Below are positions 1-11,107 of a DNA stretch of 64,000 nucleotides, piece by piece. The position numbers were made by a program, and so were the translations under genes. A model generated the notes under the pieces. That model saw only the letters and a program-made list of their open reading frames with translations. It had not been told where the DNA came from and ran no database searches. Source of the stretch: Typhlomys cinereus (taxonomy: Eukaryota; Chordata; Mammalia; Rodentia; Platacanthomyidae). Numbering within the stretch: position 1 is the first letter of the stretch; each line of letters starts with the position of its first letter. The stretch lies in the NCBI GenBank assembly GCA_023101885.1, contig JALPQD010000635.1:372001-436000 (forward strand), in the 5' to 3' direction.

Positions 1-204
1 AGTTACTAGCATGCTTCAATCTGATTCCTTAACGTCTCCACCTCTCCAAAGTCAACTCTCCCACACTGATTTGATGCTTGTATCTCGCCCTTCCTTAGCC
101 CTGGTAGTCACCTATGTCCAGTCTCTATGGATTTTACAGACATTTCATGTCAACGACATCATCCAAGATGCAAGGTTTTTGTGTCGTTTTCGTTCTTGTG
201 TAGC

Positions 205-1612
205 TCATATACTGTTTTTTACAATAAGCAATACAGCAATGACGACAAAGATAAGAAACAGGCATGCGCGGCAGGAGCACACGCCCCGAAGGCAGCATGC
301 CATGCAGTCGCTGCAGTAGCAGGGCTCATGAGAGGGGCAGCACTCCCCCGGGCCAAGGCAGCATTGTGTGCAGTTGCTGCAGCAGCAGGGCTCATGAGAG
401 GGGTTGAGCTCCACCTGGCAGATGTGGTCTCTCCGTGGGTTCTGAGTTGTATGGGCAGCAAACGAGGAGGAGGAGGTCGATGCCTTTGGGGTCGTTGGAT
501 GGGTGCCACTGGCCGCTGTGTTTTCTGCTGTTCGGCTATTGGTGGAAGGAGGCATTCGATTGCCAAATCCAGGGGGAAACCCGCTTCTCGGTGATGACCA
601 GTAGGTGGCCAGTGATGGTGCTGTGGATGGGTCTAAGGTATTTCTGACTTGGGAGTCAGACTTGGGGTCAGTCTTGGTAAGGTAGGAGGCTTTGGGGTCC
701 TCAATCGATGCTCTGGTCTTTGCCACTTTTGTGGGGGGTTGCGAGCAGGGGATGCTGACGCAACTGGCCGTGACTATGGGCTCCACAGTCAAGCTAGAGC
801 GGGTGGACAGTACTGTGGACATCCACTGGTTTGCCAGGACTGGGACGGCTGCTGGTCTTGAGGTATAGCTGGTATTAGGGTCAATCTCGATAAAGTCAAA
901 AGCTCTGGGGTTCTCAGTTGCTGCTCGGGTCTTTGCCACTTTAGTGGAGGGTTGTGAACCAGGGACGCTGATAGAAGTAGCAGTGATCCAGGGCTCCCCA
1001 GTCAACTTAGAGGAGGTGGACGATACTGAGGGCAACTGTGGGGTTGCCTGTGTTGAAATGGTTGATGGTTTGGGGGTATGACTGACCTTGGCATTGGTCT
1101 CCATTGCATAGGCTTTGGGGTCCTCAGTTGATACTCGGGTCTTCGCCACTTTAGTGGGGGGTTGTGAAGCAGTGACGTGGATAGAAGCAGCAGCGATACT
1201 GGGGTCCCCATTCAACTTAGAGGAGGTGGGCGGTTCTGGGGACATCCGTGACTTGGAGGTCAGGCCTAAGCCACTCTGGGCACAAAAGCCTTGCAGACAC
1301 GCCTCACAGTTGTTGCTGTCGTGGGGTCCTTCAAGAGAGATGTCTTCAACCGCAGGAATCTCCTCCACTTGCTCAAATTCTTCTCTATAGCACTTCTTCA
1401 GAATTTTGAAGACCAGGTTGTTCAACAGCCTCGTGATGTTGACGTGCCTGAACTCCGGGATTTCAAACGGAGGCTCAGGGCACTTCTTGCACCTCTGGGA
1501 AAAGACCCTCATCTTCACCTGGCCTCTGTGTCTCTTCCTACTCCAGTGAATATGGAAAAGGACCAGGACGTGGCCAGAGGCCCAACTGCGAGAGCAGGAG
1601 GAGCACTGGAAT
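205..1612 (-). CDS. RTP3: RTP3 exon 2 (zinc ribbon, repeat stalk, membrane anchor)
   Basis: The acceptor CTCTCCAG|A lies at 1620-1612, completing Arg56 and continuing [13 protein letters not shown]. The frame stays open for 1408 nt to a TGA at 207-205. A single-ORF reading of this exon begins later, at a GTG at 1518, and misses the first zinc-ligand pair. Confidence 0.9.
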
Positions 1613-3593
1613 CTGGAGAGACAGAGGACCAGACCTTCAGCTTGATTTAGGACAGACTGCCGGAGGGATAGTCAGTCACATGGGGGCATCGGACTGAGCC
1701 CCTCTTTCCTATTTCTATTGTAACCTGTGACCCACAGACTCCTGCTGGGGAGATAGAAAAATCACCTGCGAGGAACTTCAGGCCCTTCTAAGTCGAACAT
1801 GCTCATTTTAGAGAGACAACGGATCAGCCAGAGAGACAGAACTCAGAGCTCCAGTCTCTGGACCTTAAGCCTAAAGTCCTTCAAACACGATGTAAATATG
1901 CTTGAGGCTATACATGCTATAGCTTCCAAGGACCCTATGCTGAATCAGCAAGTAGATGCAAGAGGGTGTCAGGCAAGATACAGAAAAACAGATCAAGCGG
2001 GAGCCTGGAAGATCCTGCACTTGTTTGCTCCTTGGGCTGCCCAGAACCCCCTAATCTGCAGGATCTTGGGAGACTGCAATCTCGCCTTGCTCTTCTTTTG
2101 AGCCCCCAACGCGGCCCCTCGCTCAAGGTAGCCTGGAGAATTTCACATTCTAATTTGCTAGATCTCCAACAGGATACCAAATGAAACCCTGTCTCAGTAG
2201 AGAGGTTAGTCAGTTCTCTTCCAACCTGTGGACTTCTGGGGAATTGAACTCAGGTCTCCAGGGTTGCATGCAGGCCTCTTACTCACTGGGCTATATCAGT
2301 GGCATGTGACGATAGTTTTCTAATATATCCACACAAGTATCTGGAGGATACAGGTAAAGAAAGAAGGCAGGAAGCATCTGTCACATCTGTGGGAAGCAAC
2401 ATGACAGACACCTCTGATGCTCACGGAGGACCCAGCACGCTCTTCTGCATCCCAGTCCCCCACCCTTAGAGGTTAGCTTGGGGCTCTGGATTCAGTTAAC
2501 TAACGGGACGTGGACAACAGTGTACTTTCCAAGACTCGCTGATCCTCTCTTTCTCAGCCAGGGGGTTAAGTTAAATCATCAGTTTGTTGTCATAGCGACT
2601 AATCTTAGCTTGGTTTAGCTTGGGGCAAGAGGACCTGTGGTCTGAGATGGGGAATGGAGGGGACTGGGCTAATGGAGTGAGCTCAGGCTGGTTTGGCAAA
2701 GGAAACGAGGGCCTTGTGTACTTTAGGCCAGTGTTTTACCACCGCAGCCCTCACCTGCCCTCTCAGGGTAAATGTGGTGCGGGGGAAGGAGGGTGAACTA
2801 AGGGGGAGATGTTGAGAAGCCCGAGCCCCTGAAGGTAAACAGGTTAGACACTCCAGACACCTAAGCCTGGGGTGTTCAGAACTGTCCACCACTACTGTCG
2901 TCTAGGTCACGGCGCTCTAGCCCCACCGTGTGCCAGACCAGAGTTCCCAGTGCTCAAATCAACAGGCTAAGGGCCCCGCCCCCCACTTGCGCAGCTCAGC
3001 TCTGCCTGGGAAGAGTTCCACGTCCCCGGGCAGGATGGATCCTGGGGCTCCACCCTTTGCGCTTGGTGGGCAATGCCCTCCTACCTCCACCCTCCCGGCC
3101 TTGGCACTCTAGATTTTTTTTTTTTTTTTGTCTTAGAAAAGAAAGGGTGAAATTCTGAGTGACCCTTGAAAGTCATATTTTTAAAAGATGCTGTCTGTTT
3201 AGTGCCTGTCCCTGAGGGGTCTGCTCGGTACAGTTGGAGGGTCTCTCCCCAGGTGCTCCTGGTAGACCCAGACAGTCATGGGGAAGCTAGAAGTTTTCAG
3301 ACCATAGGGTCCTTCCTTACTCGCTCCTCTTGCACAGCATAGGAGGAATAAAAAGACGGACATTGGAAATGCCAAGAAAAGGGACGCAGCAAGGACCTTT
3401 CCCCCCCCCATCCATAGTGCTCTCACCTGGCGAAGGTCTTCTGCTGATACTGCATCCAGCCTGAGGTGAGGACGCCGGGAAGAAGGCTGTCGTCCTGTGT
3501 GATAGTCCATTTGTGCCTCGGTTTCACCTCCCGCATTAGCTCCTGGAACACTTGCTTCCACACGTCTATGTCTTCATCCATCCCCTCCGCCAT
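205..3593 (-). CDS. RTP3: RTP3, receptor-transporter protein 3 (two exons, complete)
   Basis: The CDS joins 3593-3427 to 1612-205 on the minus strand: 1575 nt, 524 residues, with a GT-AG intron. RTP proteins are membrane-anchored chaperones that help GPCRs reach the surface; RTP3 is the liver-enriched member linked to bitter-taste receptors (family knowledge). The N-terminus reads [19 protein letters not shown], the family opening. A 3CxxC-type zinc ribbon follows: C59/C62 (CSSC), C97/C100 (CKKC) and C158/C161/C166 (CEAC..C). After it comes a Ser/Thr/Pro-rich stalk with three roughly 70-residue repeats, each centred on TKVAKTR (residues 209, 279 and 350). A Cys-rich segment with a tandem SHEPC unit precedes a C-terminal hydrophobic anchor (about residues 505-521). 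The long repetitive stalk, as I recall it from mouse RTP3, and the LTF neighbour favour RTP3 over RTP1, 2 or 4. Met5 is an alternative start. The 3' UTR probably runs off the window, since no clear polyadenylation signal lies in the 204 bases after the stop. Confidence 0.92.
1613..3426 (-). other. RTP3 intron
   Basis: This is the only intron of the gene. It holds a degraded tRNA-type SINE remnant on the minus strand around 2200-2310 and otherwise sequence I do not recognise. I see no additional coding exon. Confidence 0.7.
3427..3593 (-). CDS. RTP3: RTP3 exon 1 (coding)
   Basis: This exon encodes residues 1-55 plus two bases of codon 56. The ATG is at 3593-3591 and the donor reads CCAG|GTGAG. 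The end of the exon, [11 protein letters not shown], is the conserved RTP sequence just before the zinc-ribbon exon. Confidence 0.9.
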
Positions 3594-5050
3594 GGTGTGC
3601 GCCCGGATGGATCCGAATCTCCGGGGGCCCTGGCAGGTCTGGTGCAGAGGGTGAGGCTGCCCGCTTCACAGATGGAGGGTTCAGGTTGGCTTCTCCCTTT
3701 GAAGACCTGGACTGGGACTGCGTTCCAGATCTTTCTGTCCCACGGACAAAGGTCAGTAGGGTCAGCTTCCAAGTTCAGAGAATGGTGGTTGCATCAAAAG
3801 GAATTTCGAAAGACCTGGCTTCTGCGCTCTGAATAGGAAGAGATTTCAGTGTGGTCCTGGCGTGGAGGGGTGGGGGGGGCTGCTCCTTCCCACTCTAACA
3901 TTTGAGCATCTGCATCCCCTGGGCTGCTGCGCTCATGCTTGGGTGGGGAAAAGGTCTCACGATTCGCACATCCTCTCAGGCCTAGTCTCGGCTGTTCCAG
4001 GCCACCGACCATCAGTCTGAGCAGGGAGTTCTCAGGTTCGATCTTCCACTTACCAGAAACCAAAGGTGATACAGTCAGTGTGTGCGCCAGAGATGAGGTG
4101 GCAGGTTTCCAGGTGATGGGAGGCGGATGGACCGCTGATCAGGAGGAGTTATTGCCTCTCTCCCCCCAAGAGATTTCACTTTTTTACCCCCTCTCCCCCC
4201 ATTTTTCAGAAGAGGTTGAGGAGGAAGAAGGAGAGAGGGGCAGAACAAAACCTCGCCCGAGCTGGACTAGGAAATGCTCCAGAAGGCAGAGGCAAGATTC
4301 TGAACTCCCACCCCACAAGGCCCCATCTGGGCGGGTCTTCCTGTCAGCTAGCTGGCCACTGACCTGTAGCCCTGGGGACTTCCAAGACTGAAAGCCCCCC
4401 ATTAGACAGGAAAAGGGGAAGGAAACTAAGGAGAGGGGAGCGGTTTCCTGTGACCATTGGAAACAAAACTTCCCCCTGGTTTCTCTCCCTGCCTCTGCCT
4501 CATGTCACCACCTCATGGTCAAGCAGAGAGACAGGGTGGTAGGGGCCCTCTCCGCCCCCACCCATTTAGTTTCTCAACATTATTTGCTCAGTTATAAATT
4601 AACTGGATTTTTTTTTTTTTTTTTGCCTTTTGCCCGCTTCTACCCCCCTTGCAAGCTAAGTACACCTGCCGATTCCAACTCTCAGTACACGCATGCTCTT
4701 CACAACCCTGTTCTTTTTCTCAATGCGTTTACTGTTTTAAACAGCCCTCAAGCTTAGTGCTTGAAGTGGCGTGCAGTGCTTCTCAAAGCAAGAAGGTCTG
4801 GCAGTTTCTTAGAAGATGCAAATGTTACGTAAGCTTGGTTCAGATGCCAGTTATTTGTGCTATGTGTACATTCCATGTTAATAAGTCAGTAATTCAAAAA
4901 TGACCCAATTTTTGTCTATTCAATTGTATCTTCTTATGAATTATGACTTAGTATTCACAAGACTAAAGCATCATATGAAAGAGGTTACTTCTTCAATTAC
5001 TTCCTTATAGATTGCTGGGTAAACATCTTTGACTTGTGTGGTAAATAAAA
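3594..5050. other. RTP3 5' flank
   Basis: This is the region upstream of the RTP3 start codon. I see no convincing TATA box close to the ATG. It contains a poly-T tract near 4610-4625 and mostly single-copy sequence; the 5' UTR and promoter must lie here but cannot be delimited by eye. Confidence 0.4.
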
Positions 5051-5062
5051 TAGCTCTAAATA

Positions 5063-5271
5063 GGGGCTGGAGAGGTGGCTCAGGGGTTAAGCCTCTGCCT
5101 TGCAGGCAGAAGGTCCTGGGTTCGGATCCTAAACCCCACGTATAGATGCCGGGCAGAAGCGGGGACGGCCTGCGTTTCTGGTCCTGGTAGGGTGGAGCCT
5201 GTGAATCCCCGGGCAGAGTAAACAAGGAGGAGGTGGAGGTGTCCATGGTGGTTCCCGAATTTGTCCGTGGT

Positions 5272-5309
<38 letters not shown>

Positions 5310-5331
5310 CACAATTGAATAAATAAAAAAA
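5063..5331 (+). repeat. B2-type SINE, young subfamily I
   Basis: The tRNA-derived head (GGGGCTGGAGAGGTGGCTCA) has A and B boxes, and the body ends in a (CA)n tail with ACAATTGAATAAATAA. It is flanked by AGCTCTAAATA at 5052-5062 and 5332-5342, a good target-site duplication. Confidence 0.9.
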
Positions 5332-5350
5332 AGCTCTAAATAAAAAAGGA

Positions 5351-5383
<33 letters not shown>

Positions 5384-5430
5384 CACAATTGAATAAATAA
5401 AAAAAAGCTCTAAATAAAAAAGGAACCATC
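5273..5430 (+). repeat. Tandem duplication of a SINE tail plus CA tract
   Basis: The CA tract, the A-rich SINE end and the adjoining AGCTCTAAATAAAAAAGGAAC are present twice in direct orientation, placing two CA runs about 70 bp apart. Confidence 0.75.
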
Positions 5431-5435
5431 TGGGG

Positions 5436-5706
5436 TTGGAGAGGTGGCTCAGGGGTTAAGCCTTTGCCTTGCAGGCAGAAGGTCCCGAGTTCAGATCCCA
5501 GATCCCACGTATAGACGCCGGGCAGAAGCGGGGGCGGCCTGCGCTTCTGGTCCTGGTAGGGCGGAGCCTGTGAATCCCGGGGCAGAGTAAACAAGGAGGA
5601 GGTGGAGGCGTCCATGGTGGTTCCCGAATTCATCCGTGGTTCTACACACACATACATACACACACGCGCACACATGCATACATGCACAATTGAATAAATA
5701 ATAAAA
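5436..5706 (+). repeat. B2-type SINE, young subfamily I
   Basis: This is a full-length copy about 370 bp from the previous one in the same orientation, ending in a CACACATACATACAC-type tail and AATTGAATAAATAA. Confidence 0.9.
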
Positions 5707-5734
5707 AAATTAAAAAAAAAAAGGAACCATCTTT

Positions 5735-5900
5735 GGCCTGGAGATGAAGTTCAATAGGTAGAGTGCTTATTTAGCCTGTATAAGGCCCTGGGTTCAAATC
5801 CTTGTGTTGCATAAACTGAATGTAGGGTAAAAAAAAGCTTGTAATCTCAGTAGCTCTGAAATTCAAGGTTGGTGGTCAGCCTAGGTTATACAAAACTCTA
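5735..5900 (+). repeat. Old tRNA-derived SINE (ID/B-type)
   Basis: The head reads CTGGAGATGAAGTTCAATAG with a B-box-like GGGTTCAAATCC at about 5791. It is more diverged than the subfamily I copies. Confidence 0.5.
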
Positions 5901-5911
5901 TTTCAAAAGAG

Positions 5912-5991
5912 GAAAGAGAGAGAAAGAAAGAAAGAAAGAGAGAGAGAGGAAGAAAGCAAAGAAAGAGAAAGAAAGAAAGAAAGAAAGAAAG

Positions 5992-6042
<51 letters not shown>

Positions 6043-6058
6043 AAAAGAAAGAAAGAAA
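5912..6058 (+). repeat. (GAAA)n purine microsatellite
   Basis: This is a nearly pure GAAA array with GA interruptions at its 5' end, lying at the A-rich end of the preceding SINE. Confidence 0.95.
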
Positions 6059-6079
6059 CTTTAAAACAAAACAACACAG

Positions 6080-6330
6080 GCTGGAGAGATGGCTCAGACT
6101 TTCTATCTTGCAAGCAGAAGTCTTTGCGTTCAGAAAAAAAATCACCAGTCCCACGTAAAAACACAGGCAAAAAGGCATTGGCGCAGGGGCCCGTCCTGCC
6201 GCTGTGGGCAGGGCCTGGGAAATCCTAGAGTGAAGCAAGAAGAAGGTAAAAGCAATCCAGGATGATTCTCGAAGTCACCCTTGGTCCTCCACAAGGACAC
6301 ACAGTGCCCTGTGATACACATATACACATT
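6080..6330 (+). repeat. B2-type SINE, subfamily II
   Basis: The body carries the subfamily II signature AATCCAGGATGATTC followed by TCCTCCACAAGG and CACAGTGCCCTGTGA. Confidence 0.85.
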
Positions 6331-6396
6331 TAAAAATAATATTAATTAAAATATTAATTAAAATTAATATTAATTAAAATTAATATTAATTAAAAA
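6331..6396. repeat. AT-rich TTAATATTAAT array
   Basis: This short array of TTAATATTAATTAAAA units is almost entirely A/T and partly self-complementary. It sits at the tail of the preceding SINE. Confidence 0.8.
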
Positions 6397-6539
6397 GACA
6401 TGCATTGATTGGGTGATTTAGATATCCTAAATAGAGGCTCAGAGGACTCCAATAGTCTTTTTCTTATGAACACCATGTAGGAAGGAACCACCAGGAACAA
6501 TGAGAACCAGCTGTATTCTCTGTCCATTCGGTTACTTGC

Positions 6540-6597
6540 CTAAGTTTCCTTAGGGAAACTTGTGTTTCCTTAGGGAAACTTGTGTTTCCTTAGGGAG
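6540..6597. repeat. Triplicated 20-bp unit
   Basis: GTTTCCTTAGGGAAACTTGT and close copies occur three times in tandem. The unit contains the short inverted repeat GTTTCC/GGAAAC. Confidence 0.8.
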
Positions 6598-7121
6598 AAC
6601 TGGGTTGAAGTTCAATCACTGCCATTTCCTGGTTTTTGTTCAGAAAGTGACCAACACTTACTTCAGTTAGCAACCATCTGGATCCCACAAGGCCTGGGGC
6701 CTTCCCTGCTGGCCTCTGTGTTCCGGAGACCAAAGTCCACATCTCTCTCATTATCCAGGCTCCCGAACCCGTAGTTAGATGTAGATCCTTTCAAAAGTAC
6801 AGTGGGCTGAATGTCGATACCCCAAATCAGACGTCTGTCAGTGGATGTGGATTTGGGAAAAGGGTCTTTTCAAGTGCCATTGAGGATATTGAGATCTGCT
6901 GGGAAGATGTAAGTTTCTTTTGCTACTGGGACACCACACAACAATGAGCCATGCATAGAGGAAAGGCAGAACTTTTTGCTCTTCACAGCCCTAAACAAGA
7001 GTTTGCCAGGTGGGCCTGCACAGGGTGTCCAGGGACAAAGGAGCATCTATGTGGAATTGTAGGGAACGGCTTATGTGTGATAAAGGGGTACGAGCTTGGC
7101 TAGATATAGTGTTAACTTCTT

Positions 7122-7406
7122 TTTTTAAATTTTTTTATTATTATTTATTCAATTGTGCGCGTGTATGTGTGTGTGTATGCGTGTATGTGTATGTAGAACC
7201 ACGGACGAATTCGGGAACCACCATGGACGCCTCCACCTCTTCCTTGTTTACTCTGTCCGGGGATTCACAGGCTCCACCCTGCCAGGACCAGAAACGCAGG
7301 TCGCCCCCGCTTCCGCCCGGCATCTATACATGGGGTCTAGGATCCGAACTCAGGACCTTCCGCCTGCAAGGCAGAGGCTTAACCCCTGAGCCACCTCTCC
7401 AGCCCC
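7122..7406 (-). repeat. B2-type SINE, young subfamily I
   Basis: This minus-strand copy has its head at the high-coordinate end (CCACCTCTCCAGCCCC) and its tail at TTATTCAATTGTGCG. Its antisense strand happens to be open for more than 100 codons. Confidence 0.9.
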
Positions 7407-7969
7407 AGTGTTAACTTCTTCTAGGGAGACGTAGCAAATGTCTGCTTCCTCTAGAGAGGGAAACAAGGACAGACCAAAGTAACGATTTCCCCCACATCTA
7501 GGTTGGTGAGCCAATGGAGCTTCCCGGGTTTGCTTACGGAAGCATAGGAGGAGGGTTGCTTACAGAAATATTTTTGACCCTAAAACTCAGGTTGTTGCCT
7601 TCACCCCAGCATTAGTGACTACTTCTCCAGAGCTCACAAATGATGCCTTCTTCTTCGATTAACCTTCCACTGTTTATATACTCTAGCACCTCCTGAGATT
7701 AGGAGTAACCTGGGCAGAATTGCACACAGCTGGGAGGGAGGAAGGAGGCGTGGCTGGAATCTCAAGGGACCCTCCCCAGCCCTCTTTCTAGGAGAGAAGG
7801 TGATCAAGCCCGACCTTGGTGCAGGTCGCTTGTAGATAGCCACAGCTGTTCTGCTTAAGTTGTGACAGTTGCTATACTTTCTCGAGGATGGGCTGATTTG
7901 AGTACTTTTCTGAGGGCTCTTGAAGCGCAGGGACTTAATGTGATAGTGTTGTGGGATTGATCTGTCCCA

Positions 7970-8490
7970 GTGTTGGAGGGTTCTTGTGTCTGGAGTTGAA
8001 GATTGAAACCAGAACACGTGTAGAGGATTAAGGTAGAGTTTATTAGAGGAGGGAAAGAACGGAACTCATGGACTCCAGATGTGGAAGGCCATGAAGTACT
8101 GCCCCTAGAGAAGTCATGGACTCCAGGCATGGAATCCACGAGAAGCAAGGAACTAGAAATGAACTCACAGACTCCACCCGTGGTGTCCCGTGAGAGGCAG
8201 ACACCAAAGATGGCTGCCAGAGTGTGGACTATTTATACACCTAGGTAAGCCCAGGAAAACGGCTTTTCCCCCATTGGTTAGCTCACACTGGGGCCAAATC
8301 CACTGGTGCCACCTGGAGGTGGGACTCTTTCTGTCCTGGAGAGCTAATCTCCATATCTTTTCATAAACAAAGGGTTGGGGGTGGGGGGGAGTTGGTGAAG
8401 GGTGTGTTCCTTCCGGATAATCCCAGCAGTGGGGAATGATTTTCCAAGACCTTCAGAGACCGTCCCAGCACGGCTGCTCTAACCCTGCTT
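7970..8490 (-). mobile_element. Solo LTR of an endogenous retroelement, family L (copy 1)
   Basis: Read on the minus strand it has a CCAAT box (8271-8279), TATAAAT (about 8230-8237), AGATGGC-type sequence shortly after, then CTAATAAACTC (about 8035-8046) as the polyadenylation motif. No internal retroviral region adjoins it. It is related to the copies at 11.1, 13.7 and 16.5 kb. Confidence 0.65.
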
Positions 8491-8885
8491 TAATAGTTTG
8501 GTGCAGGTATCCCCTTGACCATCGAAGGCTTGTGCTCTGGGCGCAGTTGTGAAGAATCAGTTGTTAAACCCCGAGCAAGTGGGCAGGAGATGGTCTAATT
8601 GAGGGGTGACCCAGCCCATGGTGAGTAGGATTATTCCCTGGGAAGATGGATAAAATGGAGGAGGAGGTGATTCAGCGAGTTGGCCTTTAGCTGGTCCAGC
8701 AAGTCAGGATTGTCCCTTTCTCAGCACTGGATATAGTGTGGTCAGTTTACTCAGTTCCTGGTTATGTGCATAGGAACTCTCCTGCCGTAACCAAAAAATC
8801 ATAATACAGAATAAAACTCCCTGTTCTCCGCTAAGGTGTCTGATCATGAATTTATGAGCAACCTACAGGCAAACCGTGACAACTA
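8487..8885 (+). mobile_element. MaLR-type LTR
   Basis: It opens with a degraded GTGTCAACTTGACA-like motif (CCCCTTGACCATCGAAGG) and ends with an AATAAAACTCCCTG-type polyadenylation region and GCAACC..GTGACA, as in rodent ERVL-MaLR LTRs. Confidence 0.65.
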
Positions 8886-9398
8886 GTTTCCCCTAATTGT
8901 CTCATATCAGGAATTGAGGCTACTAGAACGAATGTATCATGGTCCACAGTGTTGCAGATGAAGGAAGGAATCAGAGTGCAGAACTGATCAAATATTCAAG
9001 GAGTGAATAGCTTCTCAAAACTGGAAGTGAAAGCCAAGACTCATTAAACACAGCCACAGCATAACATCATCCTGGACTTAGGGCAGACCAAGGCTCAATG
9101 GCAGGTGTCTGTCACAGAGGGAGACGTGGCAGAGAGGTATAAGAGAGGAGGAGTAGAGGTGAAAGTAAACAATGAAGTTAAGTTATCCTAAGTGAAGGGA
9201 TTCCGGAGCCCTTAGAAGCTGGAAGAAGCCAGAGAGCTTCTCCTTGGAGTCTTTACAGGGAGTGAGGGCCAGCGGATACCTGGATTTGGGGTTCTGGCTT
9301 CCAGAATTGTGAGCGTAAGTTTTTATTCTCTTAAATTACCCTGATTGTGGTATGGTTGTGATAGGGGACAGGAAGAATTTGTGGCTTATATTGTAAGT

Positions 9399-9836
9399 GT
9401 GTGTGATAGTTAGGCACAGGTGTCAACTTGACAGTTGAGGGTTTGAGCTCTGGGCACATTTGTAGAGAGTTAATAGTTGAGTTAAGCCCAGAGCGAACCT
9501 GCAGGAGATTGTCTAGCTAATGGGGAAGGCCCAGTCCATGGTGGGTGGGACTAGGCCCTGAACAGATGAATAAAATAATGAGAGTTGGTTGAGGAAGTTG
9601 GCATCCTTGTGTATACTTGGCCAGACATGCTGGTCTGGCAAGTAAGGATCGTCCCTCTCTCAGCTCTTATGTGGTGATGGTGTGGCCAGTTCCCTCAGCC
9701 CCGGTGCTGGTGCGTGCTCTCCCATCAAGCTGGACTAAGAACTGTAACCAGTAATCATAAGAGAAAATAAACCCCTTGTTCCCTTAAGCCGTTTGATGGT
9801 CATTTATCAGCAACCCTGCAGGTGGACTGCAACAGT
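9399..9836 (+). mobile_element. MaLR-type LTR
   Basis: It begins TGTGATAGTTAGGCACAGG and then GTGTCAACTTGACAG. The 3' part holds AGAAAATAAACCCCTTGTTC. It is the same subfamily as the copy at 62.7 kb, with which it shares the CTGGTCTGGCAA-type core. Confidence 0.8.
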
Positions 9837-9842
9837 GTACAA

Positions 9843-10090
9843 AGGAGCTGGAGTGATGGCTCAAGGCAAAAGGACCTGAGTTTGGATCCCCAGAACCCAT
9901 GTAAAAATGATGGCAGTCTGCATTTCAGGCCCTGGAAGGCAGAGCCGGGGAAACTCCAGAGCTAAGTAATACGGAGGAAGAACAATCCAGGGTGATTGTT
10001 GAAGTCCTCTTTGGGCCTCCACAGATACACACAGTGCCCTCTTTTGCACACATACACACACCTACACACCCCCCCCATACACACAAAAGG
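9843..10090 (+). repeat. B2-type SINE, subfamily II
   Basis: The diverged head reads AGCTGGAGTGATGGCTCAAG; the body has AATCCAGGGTGATTG and CTCCACAGATACACACAGTG. Confidence 0.8.
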
Positions 10091-10529
10091 AAAAATAATC
10101 TGCCTAGATGTTCTGCAAATACTACAGACATACTAGTTTGTTTGTTCTGTGTTAATCTTTGATTTAGGAATCACTTTGGAAGGAATGCAAAACCCAAAGG
10201 TCTTGAGAGCATGGGGATCTGCTATTCAGGGACAAGATAGAGGGAGAAGTCCAGGGAATGATAAGGAGAGAATCCAAGGCCATGCATCCCAGAGACAAGG
10301 CCAGGCCTCTGAATGGAGGGCAAGGTTAAACTTTGGAACAGTGGCTAGAAATGAGAAGCGCTCTGAGAAGTTAATCCTGTATCTTTTCAAGTTGTCCTTA
10401 CTCTGAATATGTCCAGCATCAAGATTTAATCGCTACCTCTACTCATTGGCATTGGCACTTGTGTTGATAGGCACCATGAATATAACATATTCCGGTTATA
10501 TTTGCATGATAGCTCTAGGGGGAAAAACT

Positions 10530-10815
10530 TTTTTCCCCTCCTATTTTTATGTACATGTGTGTATGGGGAATGTGTATATGTCGTTTGCATGTGCGATGGA
10601 TGTACAGCTGGTAGTACTTCATGTTTACAGAGTGGGTCTCTAAAGCCAGAGTTCATTGATGAGGCTTGTTTGACTAGCAATCTGCCTTTGGGGATTTCTA
10701 GATCCTGCCTTTCAGGACTGGAATTACAGGTGGGCAGTTACACACCTGTTTTAAGTGGGATCTGGAGATGTGAACTCATGTCCTTTTTGAGCTCCAACCA
10801 CTTTGGCCGCTGAGC
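10530..10815 (-). repeat. Old B-type SINE
   Basis: The minus-strand head is at about 10815 (GGCCGCTGAGCCCTGACTGG). The GTGTGTATG-type tail is at the low-coordinate end. Confidence 0.5.
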
Positions 10816-10884
10816 CCTGACTGGACAATTTTAATTGTCTTCCCTCTTCCCTAAGTTTTGTCTCTCAAAACCCATGTCAAAAAT

Positions 10885-10990
10885 CCATGTCGTGGTGCAA
10901 TCTCAGCAACCCTAATTCCAGATGTGAGGCGGAGACAGGAGGATCTCCTAAAGATCGTGGGTCAGCTAGCCTCAAGAGTGCTGCACAGTG
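10885..10990 (+). repeat. B1 SINE fragment
   Basis: Contains GTGGTGCAATCTCAGCAACC and GGCGGAGACAGGAGGATC, typical 7SL-derived B1 core text, diverged and truncated. Confidence 0.5.
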
Positions 10991-11107
10991 TCTGGAAACA
11001 ATGAGAAACCCCACCCCCAAGAGGAGAGCAAAAACCCACTCCTGAAAGTTGTCCGTTGACCACCGCAATGCACCATGGTGATGTGGGCTTTTTTTTTTTT
11101 TTTTAAT

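Noticed and set aside
219..566. Alternative minus-strand frame with a hydrophobic N-terminus overlapping RTP3
   Set aside because: It overlaps RTP3 exon 2 in a different frame and its Ala-rich translation is a shadow of the Cys-rich repeats.
5063..5140. tRNA genes suggested by A- and B-box motifs
   Set aside because: These are heads of tRNA-derived SINEs: they lack a foldable cloverleaf with anticodon and continue into SINE bodies.
7010..7414. Open frames of 80-140 codons with a recurring Glu-Pro-Arg-Thr-Asn-Ser-Gly translation
   Set aside because: The same translation recurs at every subfamily I SINE (5.0, 14.8, 22.6, 29.9, 30.4, 48.0 and 54.2 kb). It is the antisense of a young stop-poor SINE body, not a gene family.
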